Positions 52,653-61,171 of a stretch of DNA of 64,000 nt are shown here, in pieces. Position 1 is the first letter of the stretch. Each line of letters begins with the position of its first letter. Position numbers and translations under genes: made by a program. Source of the stretch: Cobetia amphilecti (lineage in GTDB: Bacteria; Pseudomonadota; Gammaproteobacteria; Pseudomonadales; Halomonadaceae); NCBI RefSeq assembly GCF_030010415.1, contig NZ_JASCSA010000016.1. One strand, 5' to 3'. Under the pieces are notes generated by a model. That model was not told where the DNA came from and searched no databases. It saw nothing but the letters and a program-made list of their open reading frames with translations.

Positions 52653-54365
52653 TCAGCCGTTGGAGCGGCCACCACCGTTGCCACCGCTGGAGCGGTTGCG
52701 ACCACCACGCGAGCGGCGACGCGGGCGCTCATCATTGCTCGGCGCATTCGGCGCACGGTTGCCGTTCACCTCCGGCTGCGGCGCGACGCGATTGCCATCG
52801 ACTTCACGCTGCACCGGTGCACGGTTGCCGCGGTTGTCATCATCGACACGCGCGGTCTGCTGAGGCTGACCGCCAGTGCGCTGGCCGCCAGTACGCTGGC
52901 CGCCCGAGCGCGCGCCGCCAGAACGCTGACCTTCAGAGCGCTGGCCGCCATTGCCACGACCTTCACCAGCAGGCTTGCCGCCAGTGCGCTGGCCGCCAGA
53001 ACGCTGGCCGCCATTGCCACGACCTTCACCGGCAGGCTTGCTGCCAGTACGCTGGCCGCCAGAGCGCTGACCTTCAGAGCGTGCGCCGCCAGAGCGCTGG
53101 CCGCCATTGCCACGGCCTTCAGCGGCAGGCTTGCCGCCAGTACGCTGGCCACCCGAGCGCTGACCACCACGCGGCTGACGCGGCTCACGTTCCGGCTCGA
53201 CATCGACTTCCGGCACGAAACCTTCCACTTCGACGCGCTTGAGCTTGCCCTTGAGCAGACGCTCGATGCCGCCGAGTTCCTTGCGCTCATCGCTGGAGAC
53301 CAGCGAGATGGCACGCCCGCTGGCGCCGGCACGGCCGGTACGCCCGATACGGTGCACGTAGTCTTCCGGCACATTGGGCAGTTCGTAGTTCACGACCTGT
53401 GGCAGCTGCTCGATATCCAGACCACGCGCCGCGATGTCCGTCGCGACCAGCACTCGCACTTCGCCGTTCTTGAAGCCGGCCAGTGCCTTGGTACGCGCAT
53501 TCTGGCTCTTGTTGCCGTGAATCGCCGCGGCACTGATGCCGGACTTCTCGAGCTTGGTCGCCAGACGGTTGGCACCGTGCTTGGTACGGGTGAAGACCAG
53601 CACCTGGTGCCAGTTTTCCTTGATGATCAGGTGCTTGAGCAGCGAAGGCTTGTGGCTCTTCTCCACGGTGTGGATATGCTGCTCGACCTTCTCGGCCGTG
53701 GTGTTGCGCGGGCTGGCTTCCACCGCCACCGGGTCATTCAGCAGCTTGTTGGCCATGCCGCGAATCTCATCGGAGAAGGTCGCGGAGAACAGCAGCGTCT
53801 GACGCTTGGTCGGCAGCAGCTTGAGCAGACGGCGGATGTCGTGGATGAAGCCCATGTCCAGCATGCGGTCCGCTTCATCCAGCACCAGCGTCTCGAGATC
53901 GGAGAAATCGATGGCCTTCTGGGAGTGCAGGTCCAGCAGACGGCCCGGCGTGGCGGTCAGGATCTCGACGCCAGAGGACAGTCGGCTGATCTGCGGGTTG
54001 ATCTTCACGCCACCGAATACCACGGCATTGCGCAGCTTCAGGTGACGGGAATAGGCAGTGACGTTCTCGTCAATCTGCGCGGCCAGTTCACGCGTGGGCG
54101 TGACGATCAGGGCCTTGATCTTGCGAGCACCCGCGGGAGCGCTCTGCGAGAGGCGCTCGACCAGCGGCAGGGCGAAACCGGCAGTCTTGCCGGTACCGGT
54201 GCGCGCGGCAGCCATCACATCACGGCCTTCCAGCACGGCAGGAATCGCACCTGCCTGGACGGGAGACGGCGTGGAATAGCCCATCTCGGCGATCGCTTTC
54301 AGGACAGGAGCGGACAGCCCCAGGGAGGCAAACGCCGGGACGGAATTGGCAGTAGTCTCAGTCAT
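52653..54365 (-). CDS. rhlE: DEAD-box RNA helicase RhlE with repetitive RGG-like tail
   Basis: ATP-dependent RNA helicase involved in ribosome assembly and RNA turnover. The product is 570 residues. Q motif and Walker A (TPSPVQAGAIP, AARTGTGKTAGF), VLDEADRMLDMGF, LLFSATF, and C-terminal VATDIAARGLD and HRIGRTGRAG are all present within the first 380 residues. The remaining tail (about 395-570) is disordered and Gly/Arg/Gln-rich, with 21- and 31-residue repeats of GGQRSGGQRTGGKPAGEGRGN-like sequence, and ends RRRSRGGRNRSSGGNGGG. Such tails bind RNA and promote condensation in other helicases. ATG at 54365 with GAAGAGA upstream. Confidence 0.93.
   Translation of the reverse strand: MTETTANSVPAFASLGLSAPVLKAIAEMGYSTPSPVQAGAIPAVLEGRDVMAAARTGTGKTAGFALPLVERLSQSAPAGARKIKALIVTPTRELAAQIDENVTAYSRHLKLRNAVVFGGVKINPQISRLSSGVEILTATPGRLLDLHSQKAIDFSDLETLVLDEADRMLDMGFIHDIRRLLKLLPTKRQTLLFSATFSDEIRGMANKLLNDPVAVEASPRNTTAEKVEQHIHTVEKSHKPSLLKHLIIKENWHQVLVFTRTKHGANRLATKLEKSGISAAAIHGNKSQNARTKALAGFKNGEVRVLVATDIAARGLDIEQLPQVVNYELPNVPEDYVHRIGRTGRAGASGRAISLVSSDERKELGGIERLLKGKLKRVEVEGFVPEVDVEPEREPRQPRGGQRSGGQRTGGKPAAEGRGNGGQRSGGARSEGQRSGGQRTGSKPAGEGRGNGGQRSGGQRTGGKPAGEGRGNGGQRSEGQRSGGARSGGQRTGGQRTGGQPQQTARVDDDNRGNRAPVQREVDGNRVAPQPEVNGNRAPNAPSNDERPRRRSRGGRNRSSGGNGGGRSNG
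52860..53180 (-). repeat. Coding tandem repeats in rhlE tail
   Basis: About 320 bases encode repeated GGQRSGGQRT, GGKPA(A/G)EGRGN and GGARS modules. Near-identical 63-base units at DNA level are interrupted by one 93-base unit. The nucleotide similarity suggests recent expansion by slippage or unequal crossover. Confidence 0.8.
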
Positions 54366-54581
54366 CAATATCTCTTCGGCTGACCGGCCACGTGCTGGTC
54401 GATCATTAAGGAATGGCGCCTGGCCGGGCACGTGCCGGGAGAGGGAGCGAGGCGTATCAGGCGCAGAGAAGAAAGAGTCGGTCAGAGGGACCTCATCAGG
54501 CTGCTGCCAGTCGCTCGCGTCAGGCGATGGCCCAGTCTACCATCTTCCGCCGTCGCCTGCAGAAACGCGCATCCGATGGGC

Positions 54582-55130
54582 TCAATGCCAGTGCAGCGGA
54601 TAGCGACGATGACGCGCCAGATTGTTGATCAACACCGCCAGCACCAGCATCGCCAAGCAGCCAAGCCCCACCGGCAACAGGGCGTACCAGTAGCCCAGCT
54701 CGTGCAGCGGCTGACCGCCGATCACCGCGATCAAGGCCGTGGCGCCGCCCGGCGGGTGCAGGGTGTGCGTCAGCTGCATGACCAGCAGTGCCACCGAGAC
54801 CGCCATGGCCGCCGCCAGCCAGCCATCGCCCAGCCAGTGATAGCAGGCGACACCGACCAGTGCCGACAGCATATTGCCGCCCAGCACATTACGCGGCTGG
54901 GCCAGCGGACTGTGCGGCGCGCCGTAGAGCAGCACCGAGGTCGCGCCGAAGGACCCCACCAGCAACAGCGAGCTGACCGCCAGATAGTGCGAGGACAGCC
55001 AGCCGATCAGCGCCATGCCCAGAAAGGCCCCGAGCCACGACCACAGGGCATCGGCAACATGCGGCCTGCCCCGCTTCAGGGGGCCACCCCGCATCTTGGC
55101 TACGTAAGGCTTGAGCATCGTGCGAACCAT
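54582..55130 (-). CDS. HPP-family membrane protein
   Basis: Inner-membrane protein of 182 residues with about four to five helices. The family signature is visible as LTHTLHPPGGATALIAVIGG near residue 120, with GSFGATSVLLYGAPHSPLAQPRN earlier. HPP proteins have been linked to nitrite transport in chloroplasts and cyanobacteria; the bacterial role is not established. Start may be the ATG at 55130 or 55118. It lies about 100 bases downstream of fbpB on the same strand with no clear terminator, so co-transcription is possible. Confidence 0.88.
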   Translation of the reverse strand: MVRTMLKPYVAKMRGGPLKRGRPHVADALWSWLGAFLGMALIGWLSSHYLAVSSLLLVGSFGATSVLLYGAPHSPLAQPRNVLGGNMLSALVGVACYHWLGDGWLAAAMAVSVALLVMQLTHTLHPPGGATALIAVIGGQPLHELGYWYALLPVGLGCLAMLVLAVLINNLARHRRYPLHWH

Positions 55131-55231
55131 CTCCGGCGTTGTCCTGTCAGTGTCGAGCGCTGCACCCTAGGCGATCTCCACACGAGGAACAACTCCCGTT
55201 TGGCAATAAGCTGATGCCGACGCTGTCTTCA

Positions 55232-57040
55232 TCATGACTCGCTGCGCGAGGCCACGATGGTGCGCGAGATCACGATCACCGGCAGGATGCCGACCACCAC
55301 GATCACCAGCGCCGGCAGCGCCGCCTGCTCGAGCATTTCATCCGAGGCGTACTGATAGACGTGGGTGGCGAGCGTGTCGAAGTTGAAGGGCCGCAGCAGC
55401 AAGGTGGCCGGCAGCTCCTTCATGGCATCGACGAACACCACCAGCGCCGCGGTCAGCAAGCCGGGGCGGATCAAGGGCAGGTGCACCCGGCGCAGTGTCG
55501 AGAAGGTGTTCTCGCCCAGCGAACGCGCCGCCATGTCCATCGAGGGCGTGACCTTGTCGAGGCTCGATTCGATGGAACCCGCGGCGATGGCAAGGAAGCG
55601 CACCACATAGGCGATGATGATCGCGCCCATCGTCCCCGTCAGCAGCAGACCGCTGGAGAACCCAAAGTTGGCGCGCAGGAAGCTGTCCAGCGCATTGTCG
55701 AAACCGGACAGCGGCACCAGCACGCCCAGCCCAAGCACGGCGCCCGGCATGGCATAACCGAGACTCGAGAGCTTGAGCGCCTGCTGTACGCTGGCGGTGC
55801 GATCCAGCCGCTTGGCGTAGGCCAGCAGCACCCCGATGATCAACGTCAGCACGGCAGCACTCACCGACAGCATCAGACTATTGAGCGCGTAACCGGCGAA
55901 GTCCGGCGTCCACGACTCCTCGAAGTAGCGAATGGCATGCCGCGTCAGCAGCCCCACCGGCAACAGGAAGCCGAACAGCAGCGGCAACAGGCAAGCCAGT
56001 GTTGCCAGCCCGGCGCGCCAGCCATGCAGGGTCGGGCGACGATAGCGACGATAGCGATCGCCCTTGCCGAACTGACGCTGCCGGCGCCGGGCATGCCGCT
56101 CCAGCCAGATCAGCGTGACCACGAAGATCATCAGGCACAGCGCGATCTGGGCCGCACCGCGCAGGCTGCCCATGTTGAGCCACACATTGAAGATGCCGGC
56201 GGTCAGCGAACGCACCGCAAAGTAATCGACGGTGCCGAAGTCGTTGAGCGCCTCCATCATCGCCAGCGCCAGTCCGACGGCGATCGCCGGGCGTGCACTG
56301 GGCAGCGCCACGCGCCAGAAGCTCTGCCAGCCATTGCAACCCAGGGTGCGGCTGGCATCGCGCAGTGACGGCGATTGATCGAGAAATGCCGAGCGCGCCA
56401 GCATGAAGACATACGGAAACAGCACCAGCGACAGCATCAGGATGGCGCCGCCCAGACTGCGTATCTCGGGGAAGTAGTAATCCTGCGGCGAGTCCCAGCC
56501 GAACAGCGCACGCAGCGCGCCCTGGAAGGGCCCGGCATATTCGAAGACATCGGTGTAGATGTAGGCGATGACGTTGGCGGGAATCGCGAACGGCAGCAGC
56601 AACGACCACTCGAAGGTACGCCGCAGCGGGAACTGATACATGGTGGTCAGCCACGCCGACACCACGCCCATGCTGCCGCTGAGCACCGCCACGCCGGCCA
56701 CCAGCGCCAGACTCGTCATGACGTAGTCAGGCAGCACGGTGGAGACGAGGTGCGGCCAGATGCCGTCACCGGCCTGATCACTGCCATCATCGCCGAACAA
56801 CGCCAGCCAGATGACGGCCAGCACCGGCATCACCACCAGCGCGGCGACCCCCCAGGCCGTCGCGAACCACCCCATGTGCGTGCCCAGACGCCGCTGACGA
56901 CGTCTTATCGCCGCGTCTTCGGCGACTGACGTGCTGTGAGTCGCGCGCTCCAGGGCGAGCTCCGTCGCGCTGGTTGCCGTGCAGGCTTCTTCTTCAAGGC
57001 TCGCACCTCGCTTTGCCAACAGCCGCTTGCCTTGCGTCAT
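55232..57040 (-). CDS. fbpB: Ferric iron ABC transporter permease FbpB
   Basis: Inner-membrane permease of a ferric-ion importer, 602 residues. It is a tandem fusion of two six-helix permease halves, as in FbpB/HitB/SfuB, with EAA-like coupling segments DASRTLGCNGWQSFWRVALP and MAARSLGENTFSTLRRVHLP (about 230 and 515). The N-terminus has a 50-residue charged extension before the first helix. It is separated from fbpA by a strong hairpin. No fbpC-type ATPase gene follows in the window; the next gene is HPP, so the ATPase must come from elsewhere. Confidence 0.9.
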   Translation of the reverse strand: MTQGKRLLAKRGASLEEEACTATSATELALERATHSTSVAEDAAIRRRQRRLGTHMGWFATAWGVAALVVMPVLAVIWLALFGDDGSDQAGDGIWPHLVSTVLPDYVMTSLALVAGVAVLSGSMGVVSAWLTTMYQFPLRRTFEWSLLLPFAIPANVIAYIYTDVFEYAGPFQGALRALFGWDSPQDYYFPEIRSLGGAILMLSLVLFPYVFMLARSAFLDQSPSLRDASRTLGCNGWQSFWRVALPSARPAIAVGLALAMMEALNDFGTVDYFAVRSLTAGIFNVWLNMGSLRGAAQIALCLMIFVVTLIWLERHARRRQRQFGKGDRYRRYRRPTLHGWRAGLATLACLLPLLFGFLLPVGLLTRHAIRYFEESWTPDFAGYALNSLMLSVSAAVLTLIIGVLLAYAKRLDRTASVQQALKLSSLGYAMPGAVLGLGVLVPLSGFDNALDSFLRANFGFSSGLLLTGTMGAIIIAYVVRFLAIAAGSIESSLDKVTPSMDMAARSLGENTFSTLRRVHLPLIRPGLLTAALVVFVDAMKELPATLLLRPFNFDTLATHVYQYASDEMLEQAALPALVIVVVGILPVIVISRTIVASRSES

Positions 57041-57098
57041 CTGTTCTTCCTCACTGACCTGCCAACCGCAATTGCGTCTATTTTACATTGTTCACTCA

Positions 57099-57139
57099 AA
57101 CGAAGAGGGGCTGTCGCATCGCGACAGCCCCTCTTCGTT
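57099..57139 (-). terminator. Hairpin between fbpA and fbpB
   Basis: Nineteen-base perfect arms starting AACGAAGAGGGGCTGTCGC around a three-base loop; the minus-strand RNA continues with TTTGAG. It probably lowers fbpB transcription relative to the abundant binding protein. Confidence 0.75.
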
Positions 57140-57181
57140 CATGACATCCCACCCGATGGCTTACACCAGCGGTGAGTGCCG

Positions 57182-58228
57182 TTACTGGTTGAAGCCGACT
57201 TCATTGACCATCTGAGCAGCACGCTTGCGGTATTTGGCGACCTCGGTCAGCGAGAGGTCATCCTGCTTGAACTCGCCCCAGGACGTCAGCAGCTCCGAGC
57301 TTTCGGCAGCCGGGTTGGCCGGGTACTCGAAATTGACCTCGGCATACATGTGCTGGGCGGTCTTCTCGGTCAAGAAGCGCATCAGCTTGAGCGCATTCTC
57401 TTCGTGCGGCGCGTACTTGGTCATCGCCATGCCGGAGATGTTCATGTGCGTGCCGACACCGTTCTGGTCCGGGAACTCGATGCGTGCCTTCTCGGCCCAC
57501 GGACGCTGCTCGTCGTTGTCGAGCATCTTGCCGTAGTAGTAGCTGTTGCCGATGGCCACGTCACAGACGTTGTCACGAATCGCCTTGATCTGATCGCGGT
57601 CCCCGCCCTGCGGCTTGCGCGCCAGGTTGTCCTTGAAGCCTTCCAGCCATTCGCGGGTCGCTTCCTCGCCGTTGTGGGCGATACGCGAGGCGATCAATGC
57701 CACGTTGTAGGGGTGATCACCGGCACGCGAACAGACACGGCCCTTGAGGCTCGGGTCCGCCAGATCGTCATAGCTTGCGACCTGACCGGCCTCGAGACGC
57801 TCGACGCTGGTGTAGAGCACGCGGGCACGGGTGGTGATACCGAACCACTGGTTGTCAGGACCGTGATACTGCTCGGGCAGGTTGGCTTCGATGACGTCGT
57901 CATTGACGCTCTTGACCAGCTCTTCGTCGACCAGCTCCTGCAGGCGACCGATATCCACCGTCAGCAGGACGTCAGCCGGCGTGTTGCGACCCTCACGCTT
58001 GAGACGCTCGGCCAGACCCTGCTTGGCGAATACCACGTTGACCTTGACGCCGGTCTCCTCGGTGAACTCCTTGAGGAACGGCTCGATCAGATAGGCCTGA
58101 CGATAGGAGTAGACGTTCACCTCTTCCTGGGCTTGCGCCGGCATGGCCGTGACAGCCGTCACGCCGACCAGCGCACTCAACAACAGCTTGCGAGCGGAGG
58201 ATGCAGAAATCATGGATACAGCAGTCAT
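57182..58228 (-). CDS. fbpA: Ferric iron ABC transporter, periplasmic binding protein FbpA
   Basis: Periplasmic ferric-iron-binding protein of 348 residues. A signal peptide (ARKLLLSALVGVTAVTAMPAQ then AQA, about residue 33) precedes EEVNVYSYRQAYLIEPFLK, the usual start of mature FbpA/FutA-like proteins. The iron ligands are probably the tyrosines in IGNSYYYGKML, with YRQ near the N-terminus. The ATG at 58228 has AGGGG six bases upstream; upstream in-frame ATG at 58315 would place residues before the signal peptide and overlaps the Fur-box region. First gene of fbpAB under a Fur-box promoter. Confidence 0.92.
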   Translation of the reverse strand: MTAVSMISASSARKLLLSALVGVTAVTAMPAQAQEEVNVYSYRQAYLIEPFLKEFTEETGVKVNVVFAKQGLAERLKREGRNTPADVLLTVDIGRLQELVDEELVKSVNDDVIEANLPEQYHGPDNQWFGITTRARVLYTSVERLEAGQVASYDDLADPSLKGRVCSRAGDHPYNVALIASRIAHNGEEATREWLEGFKDNLARKPQGGDRDQIKAIRDNVCDVAIGNSYYYGKMLDNDEQRPWAEKARIEFPDQNGVGTHMNISGMAMTKYAPHEENALKLMRFLTEKTAQHMYAEVNFEYPANPAAESSELLTSWGEFKQDDLSLTEVAKYRKRAAQMVNEVGFNQ

Positions 58229-58313
58229 CGAATACCCCTGTTCAAGGTGTCCTGTCCTGACGAGGACTGCCATGAGCAGACCTGCAGGCCAGTAAAAGCG
58301 GAACCATTGTGTC

Positions 58314-58353
58314 AATGCGAATCATTCTAATCACAAAGCCCTGACACCTGCAA
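58314..58353 (-). promoter_or_regulatory. Fur box and promoter of fbpAB
   Basis: Minus-strand GATTAGAATGATTCGCATT (58314-58332) is a good Fur box. It overlaps a -10 TAGAAT (58324-58329) lying 18 bases from TTGCAG (58348-58353), so Fur binding would occlude RNA polymerase under iron sufficiency. About 90 bases upstream of fbpA. Confidence 0.7.
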
Positions 58354-58463
58354 CGTGAGTGCAACGCTGATTTGCAGATAATGCAATCCGGCTCAGGTAG
58401 GCGAGTTCCGGGAGGCACGCCCAGCGGGCGACGCCACTGCCGCCTGGCATACGCAGGAAGGCA

Positions 58464-59159
58464 TCACGCCAGTCGGCCGTCCTCCCCCACCGCAGGCAAC
58501 AGGGGCCTGGCATGGGCGATGGCCGGCTCAAGCGGCATCCCTTGCTGCCAGACACCGGCGAGTGCGTAGCGGAAGGCAGCGGCCCGGGCGGGCAGGCCGC
58601 GCTGCTCGACATCGGCGGCGCGCTGCATCACACGTTGCGCGAAGGCGTCTCGATCCACCTCCAGCTCAAGATTGTCGACGCTGACATGAAACGGCTTGCC
58701 CACCGCCCGGTGAAACAGCAGCTCCAGCGCTTGCGGCGCGACCTCGACACTCTCGAAGGCACGCTGCTGCTCGGCGTCGCGGCCATCCGGTGCATACCAG
58801 TAGCCGTAATCTTCCTCGAGCCGCCGTCTGGCGCCTGCGATGCACCAATGGCTGATCTCATGCAGCGCGCTGGAAAAGAAGCCACGTGCCAGATAGATGC
58901 GGTGATAGCCAAGCTCTGATTCCGGGACATGCCTGCCTTCCCCCTGCATGCCGGCCGGAAGGTACAGCGGCTCTTCGGGATCACAGCGCAGCAAGGTGTT
59001 GAAGGTGTCGCCGAACAGGCCGTCGAACAATGCCATCAAGGTGGCGAGGTCATGCGCACGACGGGGGCTCCCGCAGGCGGAATCAAAGGAAAGGACGGCA
59101 GGTAGGGACTCATGGGACGACACGGCAATTCTCGGCAAGCGCTGGCAGTGTGTGGGCAT
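58464..59159 (-). CDS. epmC: Elongation factor P hydroxylase EpmC
   Basis: Hydroxylates the EpmA/EpmB-modified lysine of EF-P. The product is up to 231 residues versus about 182 in E. coli. The metal-binding motif SALHEISHWCIAG, YGYWYAPDGRDAEQQ and VEVAPQALELLF match E. coli YfcM/EpmC closely. The extra length comprises about 38 N-terminal residues and a short insertion (GMQGEGRHVPESE). The ATG at 59159 lacks a ribosome binding site; the ATG at 59033 would cut the conserved N-terminal helix, so the real start is between or is non-ATG. Confidence 0.88.
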   Translation of the reverse strand: MPTHCQRLPRIAVSSHESLPAVLSFDSACGSPRRAHDLATLMALFDGLFGDTFNTLLRCDPEEPLYLPAGMQGEGRHVPESELGYHRIYLARGFFSSALHEISHWCIAGARRRLEEDYGYWYAPDGRDAEQQRAFESVEVAPQALELLFHRAVGKPFHVSVDNLELEVDRDAFAQRVMQRAADVEQRGLPARAAAFRYALAGVWQQGMPLEPAIAHARPLLPAVGEDGRLA

Positions 59160-59314
59160 TCGATGGCGGCAGGAAGACCTGCTCTGTCGGATGACTCATT
59201 GTACGTGGCTAGCGTATAGCGCGTCATTTCAGCTGACAGTGTCGCTCACAGCCGTGATAATTCATCAGCTTGCGTTCATGAAACCTGCTTATCTGCTAGG
59301 ATGGCGCGCCAAGC

Positions 59315-59333
59315 AAGAATGATTCTCGATTAC
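59315..59333 (+). promoter_or_regulatory. Fur-box-like site upstream of MATE gene
   Basis: AAGAATGATTCTCGATTAC matches the 19-base Fur consensus at about 11 positions, including the ATGAT core. It lies 16 bases before the GTG start, just upstream of the AGGAG ribosome binding site. Weaker than the fbpA site. Confidence 0.45.
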
Positions 59334-59348
59334 TAGCAGGAGCCTGCC

Positions 59349-60854
59349 GTGCCCCCCGCCGATTCATCCACCCCTTCCATGCCTCAGACGGCCCCCGGTT
59401 CTCCGCCTCCGCCACTGATTCCCCGCGTCAGAGCGGAAACCTCACGCCTGCTGACCCTGGCGCTGCCGATCTGTGGCGCGCAGCTGGCTCAGGCAGGCAT
59501 GAGTGCCGTGGACGTGTTGATGACGGGGCGCTCCTCGGCCACGGACCTGGCAGCCGTGTCGGTGGGCTCAAGCCTGTGGGTACCTCTGCTGCTGCTGATG
59601 GCGGGCACCCTGATGGGCCTGACGCCGGTGGTCGCGCAATTGATGGGGGGCAATCGCAGCGGTGAGGTGCGTGGCAACGTGCATCAATCGCTGTGGATCT
59701 CGCTGGTGCTCGGCAGCCTGTCCGGGCTTGCGCTGTGGTATCTGGCCGCGCCGATCTTCACGCTGATGGAAGTGCCTGAGGCCGTGGCCGAGCAGGCGAC
59801 CCTCTACCTGATGGCCATCGCCTGGGGCATGCCGGGTGCCGCCTTCTATCAGGTCCTGCGCGCCTACTCGGACGGCATGAACCATACCCGCCCGGCACTG
59901 ATCATCAGCCTGATCGGCCTGATATCGAACATCCCGCTCAATTACGTGCTGATCTACGGGTCTGCGGGCGTGGATGACCTGCTGGGGATCACCTTGCCGG
60001 GACTGTTGGGCGACATCCCCGCCATGGGCGCCGCCGGCTGCGGTATCGCCACCGGCCTTGCGATGTGGATCATGTGCCTGAGCATGTTCGCCTACACGCG
60101 TTACAGCAGCGCGTATCGCGCCGTGGCGCTGTGGTGTCAGCCCAGCGCCCCCCACTTCAAGCAGATGGGCGAACTGCTCAAGGTCGGCCTGCCGATCGGG
60201 ATCGCGATCTTCTTCGAGGTCACGCTGTTCACGGTCATCGCCCTGTTCGTGGCCAGCTTCGGCGAGATCAAGGTCGCGGCCCACCAGGTCGCGCTCAACT
60301 TCACCTCGCTGCTGTTCATGCTGCCGCTGTCGATGGCGATGGCCCTGACCGTGCGCGTCGGCCACACCATCGGCCGTGGCGATATGCGCGAAGCACGTTT
60401 CGTGGCCTGGAATGGCGTGGCCTTCTCGCTGGTGGTGGCACTGGTGAATGACATCGTGATCTGGGTACTGGCCGAGCCGGCCGTGGCGCTGTACACCAGC
60501 AACCTCAAGGTCCAGGCCCTGGCCATGTCGCTGATCACCCTGGCGATGCTCTATCAGGTCTCGGATTCCCTGCAGGTCGCGATGGCAGGCGCACTGCGCG
60601 GCTTCAAGGACACACGCATCATCATGCTGATCACCATGTTCGCCTACTGGGTGGTCGGGCTGGGAGGCGGACACCTGCTGGGCGTCGGCAGTGAGGCCTT
60701 CCCGATCTCGCCCTGGTCCATCGAGCAGATGGGCGTCTATGGCTACTGGATCGGCATGGTGGCCGGCCTGACCGTGGCGGCGCTGCTGCTCGGCTGGCGC
60801 CTGTGGATCATCGCGCGCCGTGGCGTGCGCGACGAGGCATTGGCGAGCCAGTGA
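59349..60854 (+). CDS. MATE-family multidrug/solute exporter
   Basis: Inner-membrane antiporter of the MATE family, 501 residues with 12 helices in two halves (TLALPICGAQLAQAGMSAVDVLMTG-type start; second half EVTLFTVIALFVASFGEI, VAAHQVALNFTSLLFMLPLS). The latter is typical of NorM-type proteins. GTG start with AGGAG six bases upstream. A Fur-like site directly before it suggests iron-dependent expression, possibly of siderophore or stress-related export; that is inference. A terminator follows at 60950. Confidence 0.88.
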   Translation: MPPADSSTPSMPQTAPGSPPPPLIPRVRAETSRLLTLALPICGAQLAQAGMSAVDVLMTGRSSATDLAAVSVGSSLWVPLLLLMAGTLMGLTPVVAQLMGGNRSGEVRGNVHQSLWISLVLGSLSGLALWYLAAPIFTLMEVPEAVAEQATLYLMAIAWGMPGAAFYQVLRAYSDGMNHTRPALIISLIGLISNIPLNYVLIYGSAGVDDLLGITLPGLLGDIPAMGAAGCGIATGLAMWIMCLSMFAYTRYSSAYRAVALWCQPSAPHFKQMGELLKVGLPIGIAIFFEVTLFTVIALFVASFGEIKVAAHQVALNFTSLLFMLPLSMAMALTVRVGHTIGRGDMREARFVAWNGVAFSLVVALVNDIVIWVLAEPAVALYTSNLKVQALAMSLITLAMLYQVSDSLQVAMAGALRGFKDTRIIMLITMFAYWVVGLGGGHLLGVGSEAFPISPWSIEQMGVYGYWIGMVAGLTVAALLLGWRLWIIARRGVRDEALASQ

Positions 60855-61171
60855 TGCCTGGCGGATAGCGCCTGCATCTCAGCCTGTATTCCAACAGGAA
60901 GCTCGGCCTGGATGCTGGGCTGACAGCTGCCTGAATCGCCGTGATGAGCAAGCCCCGCGACACCCGACAGGGTGACGCGGGGCTTTTGCGTTTAAACACG
61001 AAAAAACTGATAGACGGTCATTTCGTCCAAGGAGGGGTTACCGTCAGGGCTCTGGCTGTGCTAATGGTTATTCAAGGCAGTGCTCTCTCGCTGACGACAA
61101 ACATGGCAGAAGCGAGAGAACGCACCAGCACACGCCGAGGACGATCGACAAGCTGCTGAGGAGGGTTCGTC
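60855..61171 (+). other. Intergenic region behind the MATE gene
   Basis: A 317-base gap with a terminator (60950-60985) and, further on, an AT-rich promoter-like segment near 60990-61075. AAGGAGG at 61030-61036 has no start codon at usable distance. A 31-codon frame (61064-61159) lacks its own ribosome binding site and is not called. Confidence 0.5.
60950..60985 (+). terminator. Terminator behind the MATE gene
   Basis: AAGCCCCGCG-A-CACCC and GGGTG-A-CGCGGGGCTT pair around GACA with one A-A mismatch, followed by TT. Confidence 0.85.

Noticed and set aside
52485..54383. 632-codon open frame antisense to rhlE
   Set aside because: Its Ala/Arg/Thr repeats are the complement of the rhlE tail repeats; no independent evidence of coding.
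61064..61159. 31-codon small frame before the orphan gene
   Set aside because: It has no ribosome binding site, and the nearby AAGGAGG at 61030 is too far from its ATG.
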